Of a DNA stretch of 64,000 nucleotides, positions 26,716 to 35,985 are shown piece after piece. The position numbers were made by a program, and so were the translations under genes. This DNA comes from DATCJA01 sp963814955. GTDB lineage: Bacteria; Acidobacteriota; Vicinamibacteria; Vicinamibacterales; UBA2999. A model generated the notes under the pieces. That model saw nothing but the letters and a program-made list of their open reading frames with translations, ran no database searches and was not told where the DNA came from. Numbering within the stretch: the stretch's first letter is position 1; each line of letters begins with the position of its first letter. The stretch lies in assembly GCA_963814955.1 (NCBI GenBank), contig CAWFEX010000004.1, positions 310,001 to 374,000 of the forward strand, in the 5' to 3' direction.

Positions 26716-28937
26716 TGATTGCGCGTAAGAGAGAAGTTGTCGTAATAGGCGCCGAACTGCGCGTTCATGAAGAGGCCCGGCGCCCCCTGCCGGTTGCCAA
26801 TCGGATCGAGCTTCTCGATGGTCCACGCGGCCGGCTCGGGCTCGCCAACGGGCCACGCCTTGCCGCGCGCCTGTACCTGCCCGTTGGCCAGGTTCTCGAC
26901 GCGCAGCTTCAACCGGTACCACGTGTCCGGCTTCCACGCAAACGGCACCGTCACCGTTCGGACGGTTTCGGGCTCCCACGGCTCAATCTTCAACCGCTGA
27001 GCGTTGCCGTACAGCACGAGCGAGTAACGCTGCGCCGTGATACCGACGTCGGCAAGCTGCCGCCGTCGGGTGTTGGAGCGCACGTCGGCCTCGAACGTGT
27101 AGTTCGACCACGTCACCGGACCGATGAAGGCGCGCCCGCGCATGAAGATGGTATCGACCGGCGCTTTCTGCAGCACCTTCTGCCCGTCGAGCGTTGTGAC
27201 CGACATGGCCATCGCCTGAGCGTTCACCCACCCTGCGGGTATGGCTTTGTCGGGGTAGTCCTCGAACGTTTCCTTCCAGGGCAGCGGATGGACGATGCGG
27301 GCGCGTGCCTGGCCGCTGAGCGTCCCGACTGTTGCCTTGATCAACCCTGCCTGCTCCACGGGATCGTTGGCCACTGTAAATGCGCCATTTGCGACAGTGC
27401 CCTTGATCCCTTCGAGGGCCCACGTAGCGGTGGTCTCTTCCTTGAGGAAGCGCCCCTTGTCGTCGAACAAGCGCGCCCGCATTTTCACCGTCTGGCCAGG
27501 TTCGAGAACCAACTCGGTCGGCATCACCTGCAGGTACGCCGGGGCACCCTGGCCGACCGGCGCAGGCTCGTCCACTGCAAGGCCGGTGACCGCCTTGGCC
27601 TGTTTCGGCCCGATCGCATAGACAGCATCGCTCGAGACGAAAAAGATTCGACCCCGCGAGACCGCGGCGCCGGCGAGAATCTGCTCGGGCGTTCCTTCAG
27701 AGCCGCAGCAGCTGGTCACGCTGTTGGGCAGCTCGACCTCGCTGAGCATCTCACCGCGATCGGCCTGCGGGCGGACGATATGGAACGTCCCGTTGTCGGT
27801 GCCGACGTAAATCTTCCCGTCGGCGAGAATGGGCGCCGCTTTCTGAGCGGTTCCGAGCGCCAGTTCCCACAGCTCCTTGCCCGTTGCGGTGTCGAAGGCT
27901 CTGAGATGCGAGCCGTTGTCGATCTGGTACAGGCGGGAACCGTCAACGAGCGGTGGCGAGTAGGTGAATTCGATGCCCTTGACGGCCCACTTCGTGGCTT
28001 TGAGATCGCCGGTCTGGGCGCCATCGAGTGCTGCGATCATCCCGAGCTCGTTGCCTTCGAGGTTCTCGTCGCCATGGGACACGAACACGTCGTTGCCGCG
28101 GACAACCGCGCCGGTGTTGATGGCACGCTTGGACATGGCAAAGCTCCACACCTTTTCGCCGGTCTGCGTTTTGATGGCGTGCATACCGCCGTCACCGAGT
28201 CCGGAGATCAGCAACCGCATGCCGTTGATCGTCGTGACGATCGGCGAAGCGTAGGCCGTGTCGTACGGGCGTCCACCAGGATTGGCGAGATACACGACCT
28301 CGCCGGTGCGCTTGTCGAGGGCCATGAAGCGATGCCCGCGCAGCGCAGCCGTCCCCCAATTGGACACCGGCGCGCTGACGATCATCAGGTCGCCATCGAT
28401 GACCGGCGACATGGTGCGACCGCCGTGCGTCGTGAAGGCGGCAAACTCTTCACCAAAGGATCGCGACCACAGAAGCTTGCCATCACGGCTCAGTGCGATG
28501 GCTTCGGCGCCTCCGCTGAAGGCATAGATGTTTCCGGTTTCAGGATCGGCGGCAGGCGATGCCCACCCGATGCGGTGAGGAGGGACGTCGCTCTGGTACA
28601 GGTTGAATTTGTATTCCCAGACAACCTTGCCGCTGTCGGCATCGAGCGCCATGACGCGCTCCTGAAGGTTGACCCCGCGGCCTGCAGGATTCTGAACGTA
28701 CACCCGGTTGCCCATCACAATCGGGGCCGATCGTCCTCCGTACGGCGCGCGCCACAGGAAGTTCTCGCCGTTCAATGCCCACTTGTCGATGAGCCCTGTC
28801 TCGCGCGACGTGCCGTCGCGGTTCGGCCCCCGCATCTCGGGCCAGTCGCCGCCCGCAACGCGGCGCGGCCCCTCGGCCGTAAGAGAGATTGAAACGGCCA
28901 GCAGCGCGGCCGCCGCAAGACAGGATTTCTTCAACAT
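26712..28937 (-). CDS. Secreted PQQ-like propeller with C-terminal jelly-roll-like domain
   Basis: A 741-residue exported protein starting at ATG 28937 (leader MLKKSCLAAAALLAVSISL). GDWPEMRGPNRDGTS is the W-RGP-RDG entry motif of quinoprotein-like propellers; blades run to about residue 460 (for example HAIKTQTGEKVWSF, LRAFDTATGKELWEL). A linker with an Ig-like stretch follows. The end (FEDYPDKAIPAGWVNA to AYYDNFSLTRN) resembles a concanavalin-like sugar-binding or 3-keto-glycoside hydrolase-like domain. It is first in the leftward run and diverges from the TonB receptor. Substrate binding at the cell surface or periplasm is plausible. Confidence 0.8.
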   Translation of the reverse strand: MLKKSCLAAAALLAVSISLTAEGPRRVAGGDWPEMRGPNRDGTSRETGLIDKWALNGENFLWRAPYGGRSAPIVMGNRVYVQNPAGRGVNLQERVMALDADSGKVVWEYKFNLYQSDVPPHRIGWASPAADPETGNIYAFSGGAEAIALSRDGKLLWSRSFGEEFAAFTTHGGRTMSPVIDGDLMIVSAPVSNWGTAALRGHRFMALDKRTGEVVYLANPGGRPYDTAYASPIVTTINGMRLLISGLGDGGMHAIKTQTGEKVWSFAMSKRAINTGAVVRGNDVFVSHGDENLEGNELGMIAALDGAQTGDLKATKWAVKGIEFTYSPPLVDGSRLYQIDNGSHLRAFDTATGKELWELALGTAQKAAPILADGKIYVGTDNGTFHIVRPQADRGEMLSEVELPNSVTSCCGSEGTPEQILAGAAVSRGRIFFVSSDAVYAIGPKQAKAVTGLAVDEPAPVGQGAPAYLQVMPTELVLEPGQTVKMRARLFDDKGRFLKEETTATWALEGIKGTVANGAFTVANDPVEQAGLIKATVGTLSGQARARIVHPLPWKETFEDYPDKAIPAGWVNAQAMAMSVTTLDGQKVLQKAPVDTIFMRGRAFIGPVTWSNYTFEADVRSNTRRRQLADVGITAQRYSLVLYGNAQRLKIEPWEPETVRTVTVPFAWKPDTWYRLKLRVENLANGQVQARGKAWPVGEPEPAAWTIEKLDPIGNRQGAPGLFMNAQFGAYYDNFSLTRNQ

Positions 28938-28944
28938 GGCGACC

Positions 28945-28950
28945 AATATA
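28945..28950 (-). promoter_or_regulatory. Candidate -10 element for the leftward propeller operon
   Basis: TATATT on the minus strand ending 7 bases before ATG 28937, with no ribosome site between, consistent with a leaderless message. Confidence 0.25.
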
Positions 28951-28978
28951 CGCCGTTCCGGGGTGCAATTGTTTAGGC

Positions 28979-29067
28979 GTCCCGCGGGTCCGCTTGGCAC
29001 CCGTCCCCGCGCCCCGGCGGGTCCGCGGCTCGAAGCGAAAGACACTCGCCGCGGGACCCGCCCGACG
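28979..29067. repeat. GCGGGTCC(C/G)CG palindromic repeats in the divergent gap
   Basis: Several inverted copies of GCGGGTCCGC and GCGGGACCCGC between the propeller operon and the TonB receptor. Same family at 7340-7410, 39862-39895 and, inside a gene, 48132-48205. Confidence 0.6.
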
Positions 29068-29093
29068 TACGGAGGACCCGGCAGACAGGCATA

Positions 29094-31253
29094 ATGACCA
29101 CCATGCATCAGGACTCGATCAAGCGGCGAATGCTCGCGGCGGGACTTTTCGTTGCGGGTTTTTTCCCGGCGGCGGCACTAGCTCAGGGAGTCGCGGCAGG
29201 TCAGCCAGGACGCATACAGTTGCCGACCATTACGGTGACAGCGCAAAAGGAACCGGCCGATCCGCAAACTCTGCCGGTCAGCGTGACCGCCGTGTCACAG
29301 GAAACTCTCTCGACTGCCGACGTGCGCGTCCTCCGCGAGGCGTCTATCTATGCGCCGAACACGTATTTCTCCGACTTCACGGCGCGAAAGCTGAGCAACC
29401 CCCGGTTCCGCGGAATCGGCTCGAGTCCCGCCAACCCTGCCATTACCACGAACTTCGACGGCGTTCCGCAGCTGAACTCCAACACCTCGAGCATCGAGCT
29501 GCTCGACGTTGAGCAGGTCGAGTTCATTCGCGGACCGCAAAGCGCGCTGTTCGGCCGGAACACGTTGGCAGGCGTCGTCAACGTGTTGAGCGTGCGTCCT
29601 TCCCTGACGGACTGGACGTACGGCGCCTCGGTGCCGCTCTCGAATTTCGGTGCGCGTGATGTTCGCGCCAGCATTTCGGGGCCGCTTGCGGCTGGCAGGG
29701 TTGGGGTCAGCGGTGCCATCGGGTACGGGCGCCGCGACGGGTTCACGCGAAACGTGGTGACGGGCAACGATGTTGACGATCGCTCTTCGTTCGCCGGCAA
29801 AGGACAGGTGCTGTGGACACCGTCGAGCGTCTGGGAAACGCGCGTGATCGTGAATGGCGAACGGGCGCGCGATGGGGATTATGCGCTCAACGATCTCTCG
29901 GCGCTGCGGGCGAATCCCTTTGAGGTAGCACGCGATTTCGAAGGCCACACGGATCGCAATCTGATGGCGACGACCGTGCTCGCCCGGAGAGCTGGCGCGC
30001 GGATCAATCTCTCGACGACGACCGGGTTCCTGAACTGGAAGACCGTTGACGAAACCGACCTTGATTACACGCCGTTGCCGCTCATCAGGCGCAGCAACAC
30101 CGAGGAAAGCTTTCAGTTCACGCAGGAGGTGCGCGTCGGCTCCGCCTCGAACGCGCCCTGGCGCGTCTCGGCCGACGTCCCCGTCAGGTGGCAGGCCGGC
30201 GTCTTCCTGTTCTCGCAGAGCTACGAACAGGATGCGATCAACACGTTTTCTCCGTTCGTACTATCGCCATTCGTGACCTTCCCGGTGAGTCAGCACACTC
30301 CGCAGTCGACGCTCGACGACGTGGGGATTGGCGTGTATGGGCAGGCAACCGCGACGTTTGACGACAGGCTGGATGTGACGGTTGGCGCGCGCCTCGATCA
30401 CGAAAACAAGGAGGCTTCACTCAACACGTTTTTCACCCCTGCGCTCGCGCCCGGACGTCTGGTGACGGCGGAGGAGGGTTTTTCCAATGTGTCGCCCCAG
30501 TTGTCCGTGGCACTGCGGCTGCAACCGGAAATGATGGTGTACGGCGTCGTCGCGCGCGGCTTCAAGGCTGGCGGCTTCAACCCGGCGTCTCCGCCCGGAT
30601 TCGAGGCGTACGACGAGGAACAGACGTGGAATCTCGAGGGCGGCGTGAAGACCACGTGGGCGTCGGACCGCGTCAGCGCCAACGCGGCCGTGTTCCGCAT
30701 CGATTGGGACGATCTGCAGCTCAATCTCCCGGATCCCTTCGTGCCGGCGCAGTTCTACATTGCGAACGTTGGCCGCGCATCGAGTCAGGGTGTCGAGCTC
30801 GAGCTGAACGCGCGCGTGCGTCCCGGACTTGATGTCTTCGGCATGTTCGGGTTCACCGACGCCACGTTCAAGGCGGGTAGCATCTCGAGTGGAGTCAATG
30901 TCGGCGGGAACGAGATCCCGAATACACCCGACTACACGGCGACGTTCGGCACCCAGTTGTCACGCGCCGTGCGATCTGACGCCACCGTGTATGGCCGTGC
31001 CGAAGTGACGTTCTACGGAGCGTTTCAGTACGACGATTTGAACACGGCAGGACAGGACAGCTATTCGCTGACGAATTTTCGTGCGGGCATCGAGCGCGGA
31101 TATCTGTTCGCGGAAGGATGGATCAGGAACGCGTTCGACACGCGATATATTCCCGTCGCTTTCGCGTTCGATCGTCAGCTTGCGCGATCCGGGTTCCTTG
31201 GCGAGAGCGGCGCCCCGCGTACCTACGGCATCCGCGCCGGCGTTCGCTTTTGA
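29094..31253 (+). CDS. TonB-dependent outer-membrane receptor
   Basis: A 719-residue receptor (start 29094, or 29103 where CATAAT sits 7 bases upstream). Signal peptide ending AAALAQ, a TonB box-like LPTITVTAQ, the plug with RFRGIGSSPAN and VEFIRGPQSALFGRN, then a 22-strand-type barrel ending in GIRAGVRF with the terminal Phe required for outer-membrane insertion. It imports an unknown substrate using TonB energy. Divergent from three propellers and followed by two more, so the cargo is probably what the propellers bind. The stop codon is the first base triplet of a 27-bp tandem repeat. Confidence 0.92.
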   Translation: MTTMHQDSIKRRMLAAGLFVAGFFPAAALAQGVAAGQPGRIQLPTITVTAQKEPADPQTLPVSVTAVSQETLSTADVRVLREASIYAPNTYFSDFTARKLSNPRFRGIGSSPANPAITTNFDGVPQLNSNTSSIELLDVEQVEFIRGPQSALFGRNTLAGVVNVLSVRPSLTDWTYGASVPLSNFGARDVRASISGPLAAGRVGVSGAIGYGRRDGFTRNVVTGNDVDDRSSFAGKGQVLWTPSSVWETRVIVNGERARDGDYALNDLSALRANPFEVARDFEGHTDRNLMATTVLARRAGARINLSTTTGFLNWKTVDETDLDYTPLPLIRRSNTEESFQFTQEVRVGSASNAPWRVSADVPVRWQAGVFLFSQSYEQDAINTFSPFVLSPFVTFPVSQHTPQSTLDDVGIGVYGQATATFDDRLDVTVGARLDHENKEASLNTFFTPALAPGRLVTAEEGFSNVSPQLSVALRLQPEMMVYGVVARGFKAGGFNPASPPGFEAYDEEQTWNLEGGVKTTWASDRVSANAAVFRIDWDDLQLNLPDPFVPAQFYIANVGRASSQGVELELNARVRPGLDVFGMFGFTDATFKAGSISSGVNVGGNEIPNTPDYTATFGTQLSRAVRSDATVYGRAEVTFYGAFQYDDLNTAGQDSYSLTNFRAGIERGYLFAEGWIRNAFDTRYIPVAFAFDRQLARSGFLGESGAPRTYGIRAGVRF

Positions 31254-31334
31254 ACCACGAAGGGCACGAAGATCACTTGAACCACGAAGGGCACGAAGAT
31301 CATTTGAACCACGAAGGGCACGAAGATCATGAAA
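31251..31334 (+). repeat. 27-bp tandem repeat between TonB receptor and propeller genes
   Basis: Three copies of TGAACCACGAAGGGCACGAA plus GATCAYT, itself built from 9-base ACGAAG units. Copy 1 supplies the receptor stop TGA, and the end of copy 3 supplies the next ATG at 31329. Confidence 0.85.
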
Positions 31335-32618
31335 AGCATGAGGAACATGGAGAGCGTAGGGCGCCGGCTTAAGCCTGCGCGTTACTGCGTGACTTTCGCG
31401 ACCTTCGTGATCTTCGTGGTTCGGGTGGTGCTCGAGGGACAGGCGCCGGTCTCTAACGACTGGCCGCAATGGCGAGGTCCGGGTCGCTCCGGCCTGTCTG
31501 CGGAGACCGGCCTGCTGCGTGAGTGGCCGGCGTCGGGACCGCCGCGTGTGTGGTCGACGTCGAACCTCGGGGCAGGATTCGGATCGATCGCGGTGACTGG
31601 CGATCGCGTGTACGTCCAGGGCATGCGGAATTCCCAGAGCGTCGTATCTGCGTTGAATCGCGCGGACGGCAAGCTGGTGTGGGTCCGCATAGTCGGCAAG
31701 GCCGTGGACAACTATCAGGGCCCCGGTCCACGAGGAACCCCGACAGTTGACGGTGATCATCTCTACGTTCTCACTGAGAACGGCGACCTTGCATGTTTGC
31801 GCGTGCAGGACGGCACGGTCGTGTGGCAGCGCAACATCCTGCAGGATTTCGGCGGCCGGAACATCGGGTGGTTGATTAGCGAGTCGCCTCTCGTCGACGG
31901 CAATCGCGTGGTCGTGACGCCGGGCGGCCGCGGCGCGGGCATGGTTGCGCTCGACAAGATGACTGGAAAGACCGTCTGGACGAGCAAGGAGTTGAGCGAT
32001 CAGGCGGGGTATGCGTCGCCCATCGTGGCCGACGTTCAGGGCGTTCGAACCATCATGACGTTGACGTCGGAAGCCGGCGTCGGCGTGCGCGCGTCGGACG
32101 GCAAGTTGATGTGGCGGTATCCGGCTGCGTCCAACGACACCGCGAACATCGCGACGCCGGTGTTCGCGGACAACAAGGTGTTCTATACATCCAATTACGG
32201 CACGGGAGGCGGGCTGCTATCGCTTCGCGCCGACGGTGGGGAAGTGCGCATGCAGGAACTGTATTTCACGCGCGACATGCAGAACCACCATGGTGGCGTC
32301 GTGCTCGTGAACGGATTCCTGTACGGGTTCAACAATTCGATCCTGACGTGCCTGGAGTTTGCCACCGGCAAGGTGTTGTGGCGACACCGGAGCGTCGGCA
32401 AGGGGTCGCTCGCCTACGCGGACGGTCATTTGTATCTGTTCAGCGAAAACAACGTCGTCGGTCTCGCCGAGGCCAATCCGTCTGCGTATCGCGAAAAGGG
32501 ACGTTTTACCGTTGCCGATCAAGGTTGGCCGTCGTGGGCTCATCCGGTCGTCAGCGGCGGCCGGCTATACCTGCGGAATCAGGGTATTCTTACCGCGTAC
32601 AACATCCGGGCGAACTAG
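31329..32618 (+). CDS. Secreted PQQ-like beta-propeller protein with repeat-derived leader
   Basis: A 429-residue exported propeller. The mature part opens NDWPQWRGPGRSGLS and has blades such as VVSALNRADGKLVWVR, LACLRVQDGTVVWQR and LTCLEFATGKVLWRH. The hydrophobic leader core TFATFVIFVVRVV is encoded by an inverted copy of the ACGAAG repeat (31388-31423), and the start ATG 31329 lies at the end of the tandem array. So both start and export signal appear built from repeat DNA. Several ATGs follow in frame, and the true start may be any of them. Confidence 0.8.
   Translation: MKSMRNMESVGRRLKPARYCVTFATFVIFVVRVVLEGQAPVSNDWPQWRGPGRSGLSAETGLLREWPASGPPRVWSTSNLGAGFGSIAVTGDRVYVQGMRNSQSVVSALNRADGKLVWVRIVGKAVDNYQGPGPRGTPTVDGDHLYVLTENGDLACLRVQDGTVVWQRNILQDFGGRNIGWLISESPLVDGNRVVVTPGGRGAGMVALDKMTGKTVWTSKELSDQAGYASPIVADVQGVRTIMTLTSEAGVGVRASDGKLMWRYPAASNDTANIATPVFADNKVFYTSNYGTGGGLLSLRADGGEVRMQELYFTRDMQNHHGGVVLVNGFLYGFNNSILTCLEFATGKVLWRHRSVGKGSLAYADGHLYLFSENNVVGLAEANPSAYREKGRFTVADQGWPSWAHPVVSGGRLYLRNQGILTAYNIRAN
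31388..31423 (-). repeat. Inverted ACGAAG-type repeat encoding a signal peptide
   Basis: Complement of the ACCACGAAG-ATCACGAAG unit, translated here as the hydrophobic core of the leader. Confidence 0.65.
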
Positions 32619-32626
32619 CTGGCAGC

Positions 32627-32685
32627 GGGTAGTCGGTAGCTGGTAGCAGTTGGTAGCTCGTAGTTGGTAGCTGGTAGTTGACGAG
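32627..32685 (+). repeat. Heptamer tandem repeat, GGTAGCT type
   Basis: Degenerate 7-base units (GGTAGTC, GGTAGCT, GGTAGCA, GGTAGTT) between two propeller genes, ending 12 bases before the next start. Confidence 0.8.
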
Positions 32686-32697
32686 GAGAAGACAGCT

Positions 32698-33939
32698 ATG
32701 CGTCGTGCATTGTTTGTGGTGGTGCTGGTGGCGGCTCTCAACGTAGAGAGCGGGGCGCAACAAGCCGCGACCGACATAACACAGTGGCGCGGCGCCAACC
32801 GCGACGGCGTCGTCACGGGGTTCACGGCTCCGGCGGCGTGGCCTGAAACTCTCACGCAGCGCTGGAAGATCGACATCGGCCTGGGCTATGCGACGCCGCT
32901 CGTGGTGGGAAACCGCGTCTATGTGTTCTCGCGGCAGGGCGAAGACGAAGTGATGAGTGCGGTCGACGCTGCCAGCGGAAAAGTGCTGTGGCGCACTGCG
33001 TATCCCGCGCCGTTCGAAATGAGTAGCGCCGCGAAGGCACACGGGCCGGGACCGAAGTCGACGCCCGTGTTCGTCAACGGGCGCCTCTATGCGATCGGCA
33101 TGAGTGGCGCCGTCACGGCGTACGACGCAGCCACCGGCAAGCAGGTGTGGCACAAGCCGGGCTCGATGCCGCTCCCGATGTACACGTCGCACTCCTTTTC
33201 GCCGATCGTCGACGGCGGTCTCGTGATCTTCCACGTCGGCGGCCACGACAAAGGGGCGCTTACGGCGTTCGACCTGAACACCGGCGCGGAGAAATGGAGC
33301 TGGAACGGCGACGGTCCGGGCTACGGCTCGCCGATCATCGCGGACTTCGGTGGCGTGCGGCAGCTCGTGACGATCACGCAGACGAAGCTGGTCGGGGTCG
33401 ACGTCGCCACGGGCGCGCTGCTCTGGGAACGGCCGTTCGCCAGCTCGAATTTCACCAACTCGATCACGCCGCTGCGCTTCGGTCAGTCGGTCGTCGTCTG
33501 GAACAACAACGGGCCGATGCGCGCGGTGACCATCGCCCGGCGCGACAACAAGTGGGTCGCAGAGGAGGCGTGGACGAGCGACGACCCGCCCAACAGGTTG
33601 AGCAATACGGTGCTCGGCGGCGACGTGATGTTCGGCATGACCCAGCGGAACATGGGTCAGTACTACGCGGTGGACATGAAGACCGGGAAGACGCTGTGGG
33701 CGTCGGAGGGGCGGCAGGCGGCAAACGTCGCGCTGGAGCGCGCCGGCGACATCATTTTCAGTATGGAGAACGACGGCGAGCTGGTTATCTTCCGCGCGAG
33801 CCGGACCGGATTCGAGCTGATCAAGCGCTACCGGGTAGCCCCCGAGGAGATGTACTCCACGTGGGCGCTGCCGGCGATCTCGGGCAATCGCATCTTCGTC
33901 AAGGACGCGTCGACTCTGAGCCTCTGGACGATCAATTAA
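32698..33939 (+). CDS. Secreted PQQ-like beta-propeller protein
   Basis: A 413-residue exported protein with a GAGGAGA ribosome site before ATG 32698. Leader to about residue 22, then TQWRGANRDGVV and blades including VMSAVDAASGKVLWRT, VTAYDAATGKQVWHK and YYAVDMKTGKTLWAS. It is the fifth PQQ-like propeller in this locus and probably the distal gene of the receptor transcript. It ends in a TTAA that also holds the stop of the convergent gene. Ligand unknown. Confidence 0.82.
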   Translation: MRRALFVVVLVAALNVESGAQQAATDITQWRGANRDGVVTGFTAPAAWPETLTQRWKIDIGLGYATPLVVGNRVYVFSRQGEDEVMSAVDAASGKVLWRTAYPAPFEMSSAAKAHGPGPKSTPVFVNGRLYAIGMSGAVTAYDAATGKQVWHKPGSMPLPMYTSHSFSPIVDGGLVIFHVGGHDKGALTAFDLNTGAEKWSWNGDGPGYGSPIIADFGGVRQLVTITQTKLVGVDVATGALLWERPFASSNFTNSITPLRFGQSVVVWNNNGPMRAVTIARRDNKWVAEEAWTSDDPPNRLSNTVLGGDVMFGMTQRNMGQYYAVDMKTGKTLWASEGRQAANVALERAGDIIFSMENDGELVIFRASRTGFELIKRYRVAPEEMYSTWALPAISGNRIFVKDASTLSLWTIN

Positions 33940-34643
33940 CACCCTCGCGACCAGAACCACGCCCACTGAACGCCTGCCGCGGATTCCGCGGGCACCCAGC
34001 CGGTGTCGACCACTCGCGGGTCTTGAGCGCCACAGACCTCGTCGAGCAGCTCCACGTGAAGCCAGAGGCGGCCCTGTAAGACGAGGTGCCCGATGGCGCG
34101 GTACGGGACTTCACGAGTAACACGTGCAGCGTTCTCCGAAAGACGAGCGGGTCGTGCACCGGGCGCGGAAACACCAGAACCCGGAGAGTCGTAGATCGTC
34201 CGATCCCACGCGGCCGCCAGATACGTCAACCTCTCGCCAGCGATCAGCTCTGGCAGCGGGTGGAACTCCCCGCGCTGCTGCGCCCAGCCAAACCGGGTGG
34301 CTGTGTCGTCGAGCGCGATGCGCAGCCAGTTCCCCTGTTGGGCAAATACCGCGAGCGCAGGAATCTCGTAGTCCGATTCCGTGAAGATGCATCCGCGTGC
34401 GGCAGCCGGCACGTCGAGGTCACGAATCCATCTGCACAACCGCATCGATCCGTCGGCCGACAGGATGCCTTCTCTGTCGAGACGCGCGACGACAGGCGAA
34501 TTCGTCGACGGGTTGGCAAAAATGGACACGAGATCGGCTGCACCCGGGGCGTCACTCGCGATCCCGGCAAAGTCCCAGAGACCGGCAAGGGGTGGTAAAG
34601 CCAAGGTCTGCACCGCGAGGATCAAAACACGCGCAAGGCCCAC
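33936..34643 (-). CDS. Hypothetical exported protein with SH3-like stretches
   Basis: A 235-residue protein I do not recognise. The GTG start is followed by a hydrophobic leader (VLILAVQTLALPPLAGLW). Two segments (VSIFANPSTNSPVVARLD and the GNWLRIALDD to GWAQQRGEF stretch) look like bacterial SH3-type modules, which often bind cell-wall peptides. Two cysteines flank a loop near the middle. It converges on the propeller gene, sharing the TTAA stop bases, and is followed by a TTGTGAC heptamer array. No operon partner. Confidence 0.6.
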   Translation of the reverse strand: MGLARVLILAVQTLALPPLAGLWDFAGIASDAPGAADLVSIFANPSTNSPVVARLDREGILSADGSMRLCRWIRDLDVPAAARGCIFTESDYEIPALAVFAQQGNWLRIALDDTATRFGWAQQRGEFHPLPELIAGERLTYLAAAWDRTIYDSPGSGVSAPGARPARLSENAARVTREVPYRAIGHLVLQGRLWLHVELLDEVCGAQDPRVVDTGWVPAESAAGVQWAWFWSRGC

Positions 34644-34676
34644 ACCGGAGATTATGCCGCGGTCAGCGCGAGGTTT

Positions 34677-34716
34677 GTGCCTTGTGACCTGTGACTTGTG
34701 ACTTGTGATTGTGACG
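34677..34716 (+). repeat. Heptamer tandem repeat, TTGTGAC type
   Basis: Degenerate 7-mers TTGTGCC, CTGTGAC, TTGTGAC just beyond the end of the acyl-CoA dehydrogenase gene. The same family occurs inside argS at 51138-51181. Confidence 0.8.
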
Positions 34717-34727
34717 TTGCGCCCGGC

Positions 34728-35890
34728 TTACCCGAGGATCTGCTTGGCGATCGTCTGTAGTTGCAGGTTCGACGTCCCCTCGTAGATCTGGCCGATCTTC
34801 GCGTCGCGGTACAGCTTCTCCACCGGGTAGTCCTTGACGAAGCCGTACCCGCCATACAGGTTGACCGCCAGCGATGTGACGCGCTCCGCGACTTCGGATG
34901 AAAACAGCTTGCACATGGCGGCTTCCTTCACGAATGGCTCGCCGGCGTCTCGCAATCGCGCGGCGTTGTAGACGGTGAGTCTGGCCGCCTCGAGCTCGGT
35001 GGCCGCGCGCGCCAGCTCGAATCGAACCGCCTGGAATTCGGCAATCGCCTTGCCGAACTGTTTGCGCTCCTTCGTATAGCGCAAGGCATGATCGAGCGCG
35101 CCCTGGGCGAGGCCGATCATCTGTGCCCCGATGCCGATTCGCCCTTCGTTGAGGGTCTCGATGGCGACCTTGTATCCCTTGCCGATGTCGCCGAGCACGT
35201 TGCCGCGCGGTACGCGGCAATCTTCGAGCAGCAACTCGCATGTGCTGCTGGCGCGAATACCCAGTTTGTCTTCCTTCTTGCCAACGACGAATCCCGGAAA
35301 TCCACGCTCGACGACGAACGCCGTGATCCCGTGATAGCCGGCGTCAGGATCGGCGTTGGCGAAGACGATGAATACGTCCGCCTCATTGGCGTTCGTGATC
35401 CACAGCTTGCGCCCGCTGAGTACCGAAGCTGTCGCCTGCCTCCGAGGCGCGCGTCGACAGGGCGAACGCATCGCTGCCCGATCCAGCCTCCGAGAGGGCA
35501 TAGGCCCCAACAGTACCCGGCGGCAAGCCGGGGCAGATACTGTTGCTTCAGCGATGCGGACGCCCACTTGAGCAGCGCGTTGATGACCAGCGTGTTCTGC
35601 ACGTCGACCAGGACGGCCACAGAGGGGTCCACGCGCGACAGTGCTTCCACAGCCAGAACCGCATGAAAGAATCCGGCGCCGGAACCGCCCTGACTTTCGG
35701 GCACTTCGATGCCCATGACCCCAAGTTCGAACAGTTTGTCGATGAGCTGGCGGGGAATCCTTGCCTGCTCGTCCATCTCACGAACGGCAGGACGGATTTC
35801 GCGGTCGGCGAACTCGTACACGCTGTTCCGGAACAGCGCCTCGTCTTCCCGCAGGGTAGTCAACCCGGATGTGGTGTCAGCCTGTCGCAC
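34728..35890 (-). CDS. Acyl-CoA dehydrogenase, two one-base frameshifts
   Basis: A 386-residue acyl-CoA dehydrogenase after correction, a normal length for the family. It forms the trans-2-enoyl-CoA in beta-oxidation or branched-chain breakdown using FAD and electron-transfer flavoprotein. Blocks across three frames: RNSVYEFADREIRPAV; YALSEAGSGSDAFAL; SGRKLWITNANEADVF; YTKERKQFGKAIAEFQ; YGGYGFVKDYPVEKLYRD, with the catalytic Glu in QIYEGTSN. Extra bases at 35424 and 35515 break it. The start is uncertain (GTG 35890 or TTG 35863), overlapping nothing. Confidence 0.85.
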
Positions 35891-35985
35891 TGGTCGTCGG
35901 GTGGGCACGGGAGATGCAGCGAGCAATTCGCCATACTGCCCACTTTCAGGTGGTATTATCGCGGAAAAGCCGGAGCACACCAGAA

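Noticed and set aside
27288..28892. A 534-codon plus-strand open frame opposite the propeller gene
   Set aside because: No domain or leader, and it lies wholly within a strongly supported minus-strand gene. Long antisense frames are expected at this GC content. The same applies to 11008-12501, 18294-19400, 32590-33966 and 35956-37779.
31251..31334. Possible CRISPR array
   Set aside because: The 27-bp units are directly adjacent with no spacers, and no cas gene is near. It is a plain tandem repeat.
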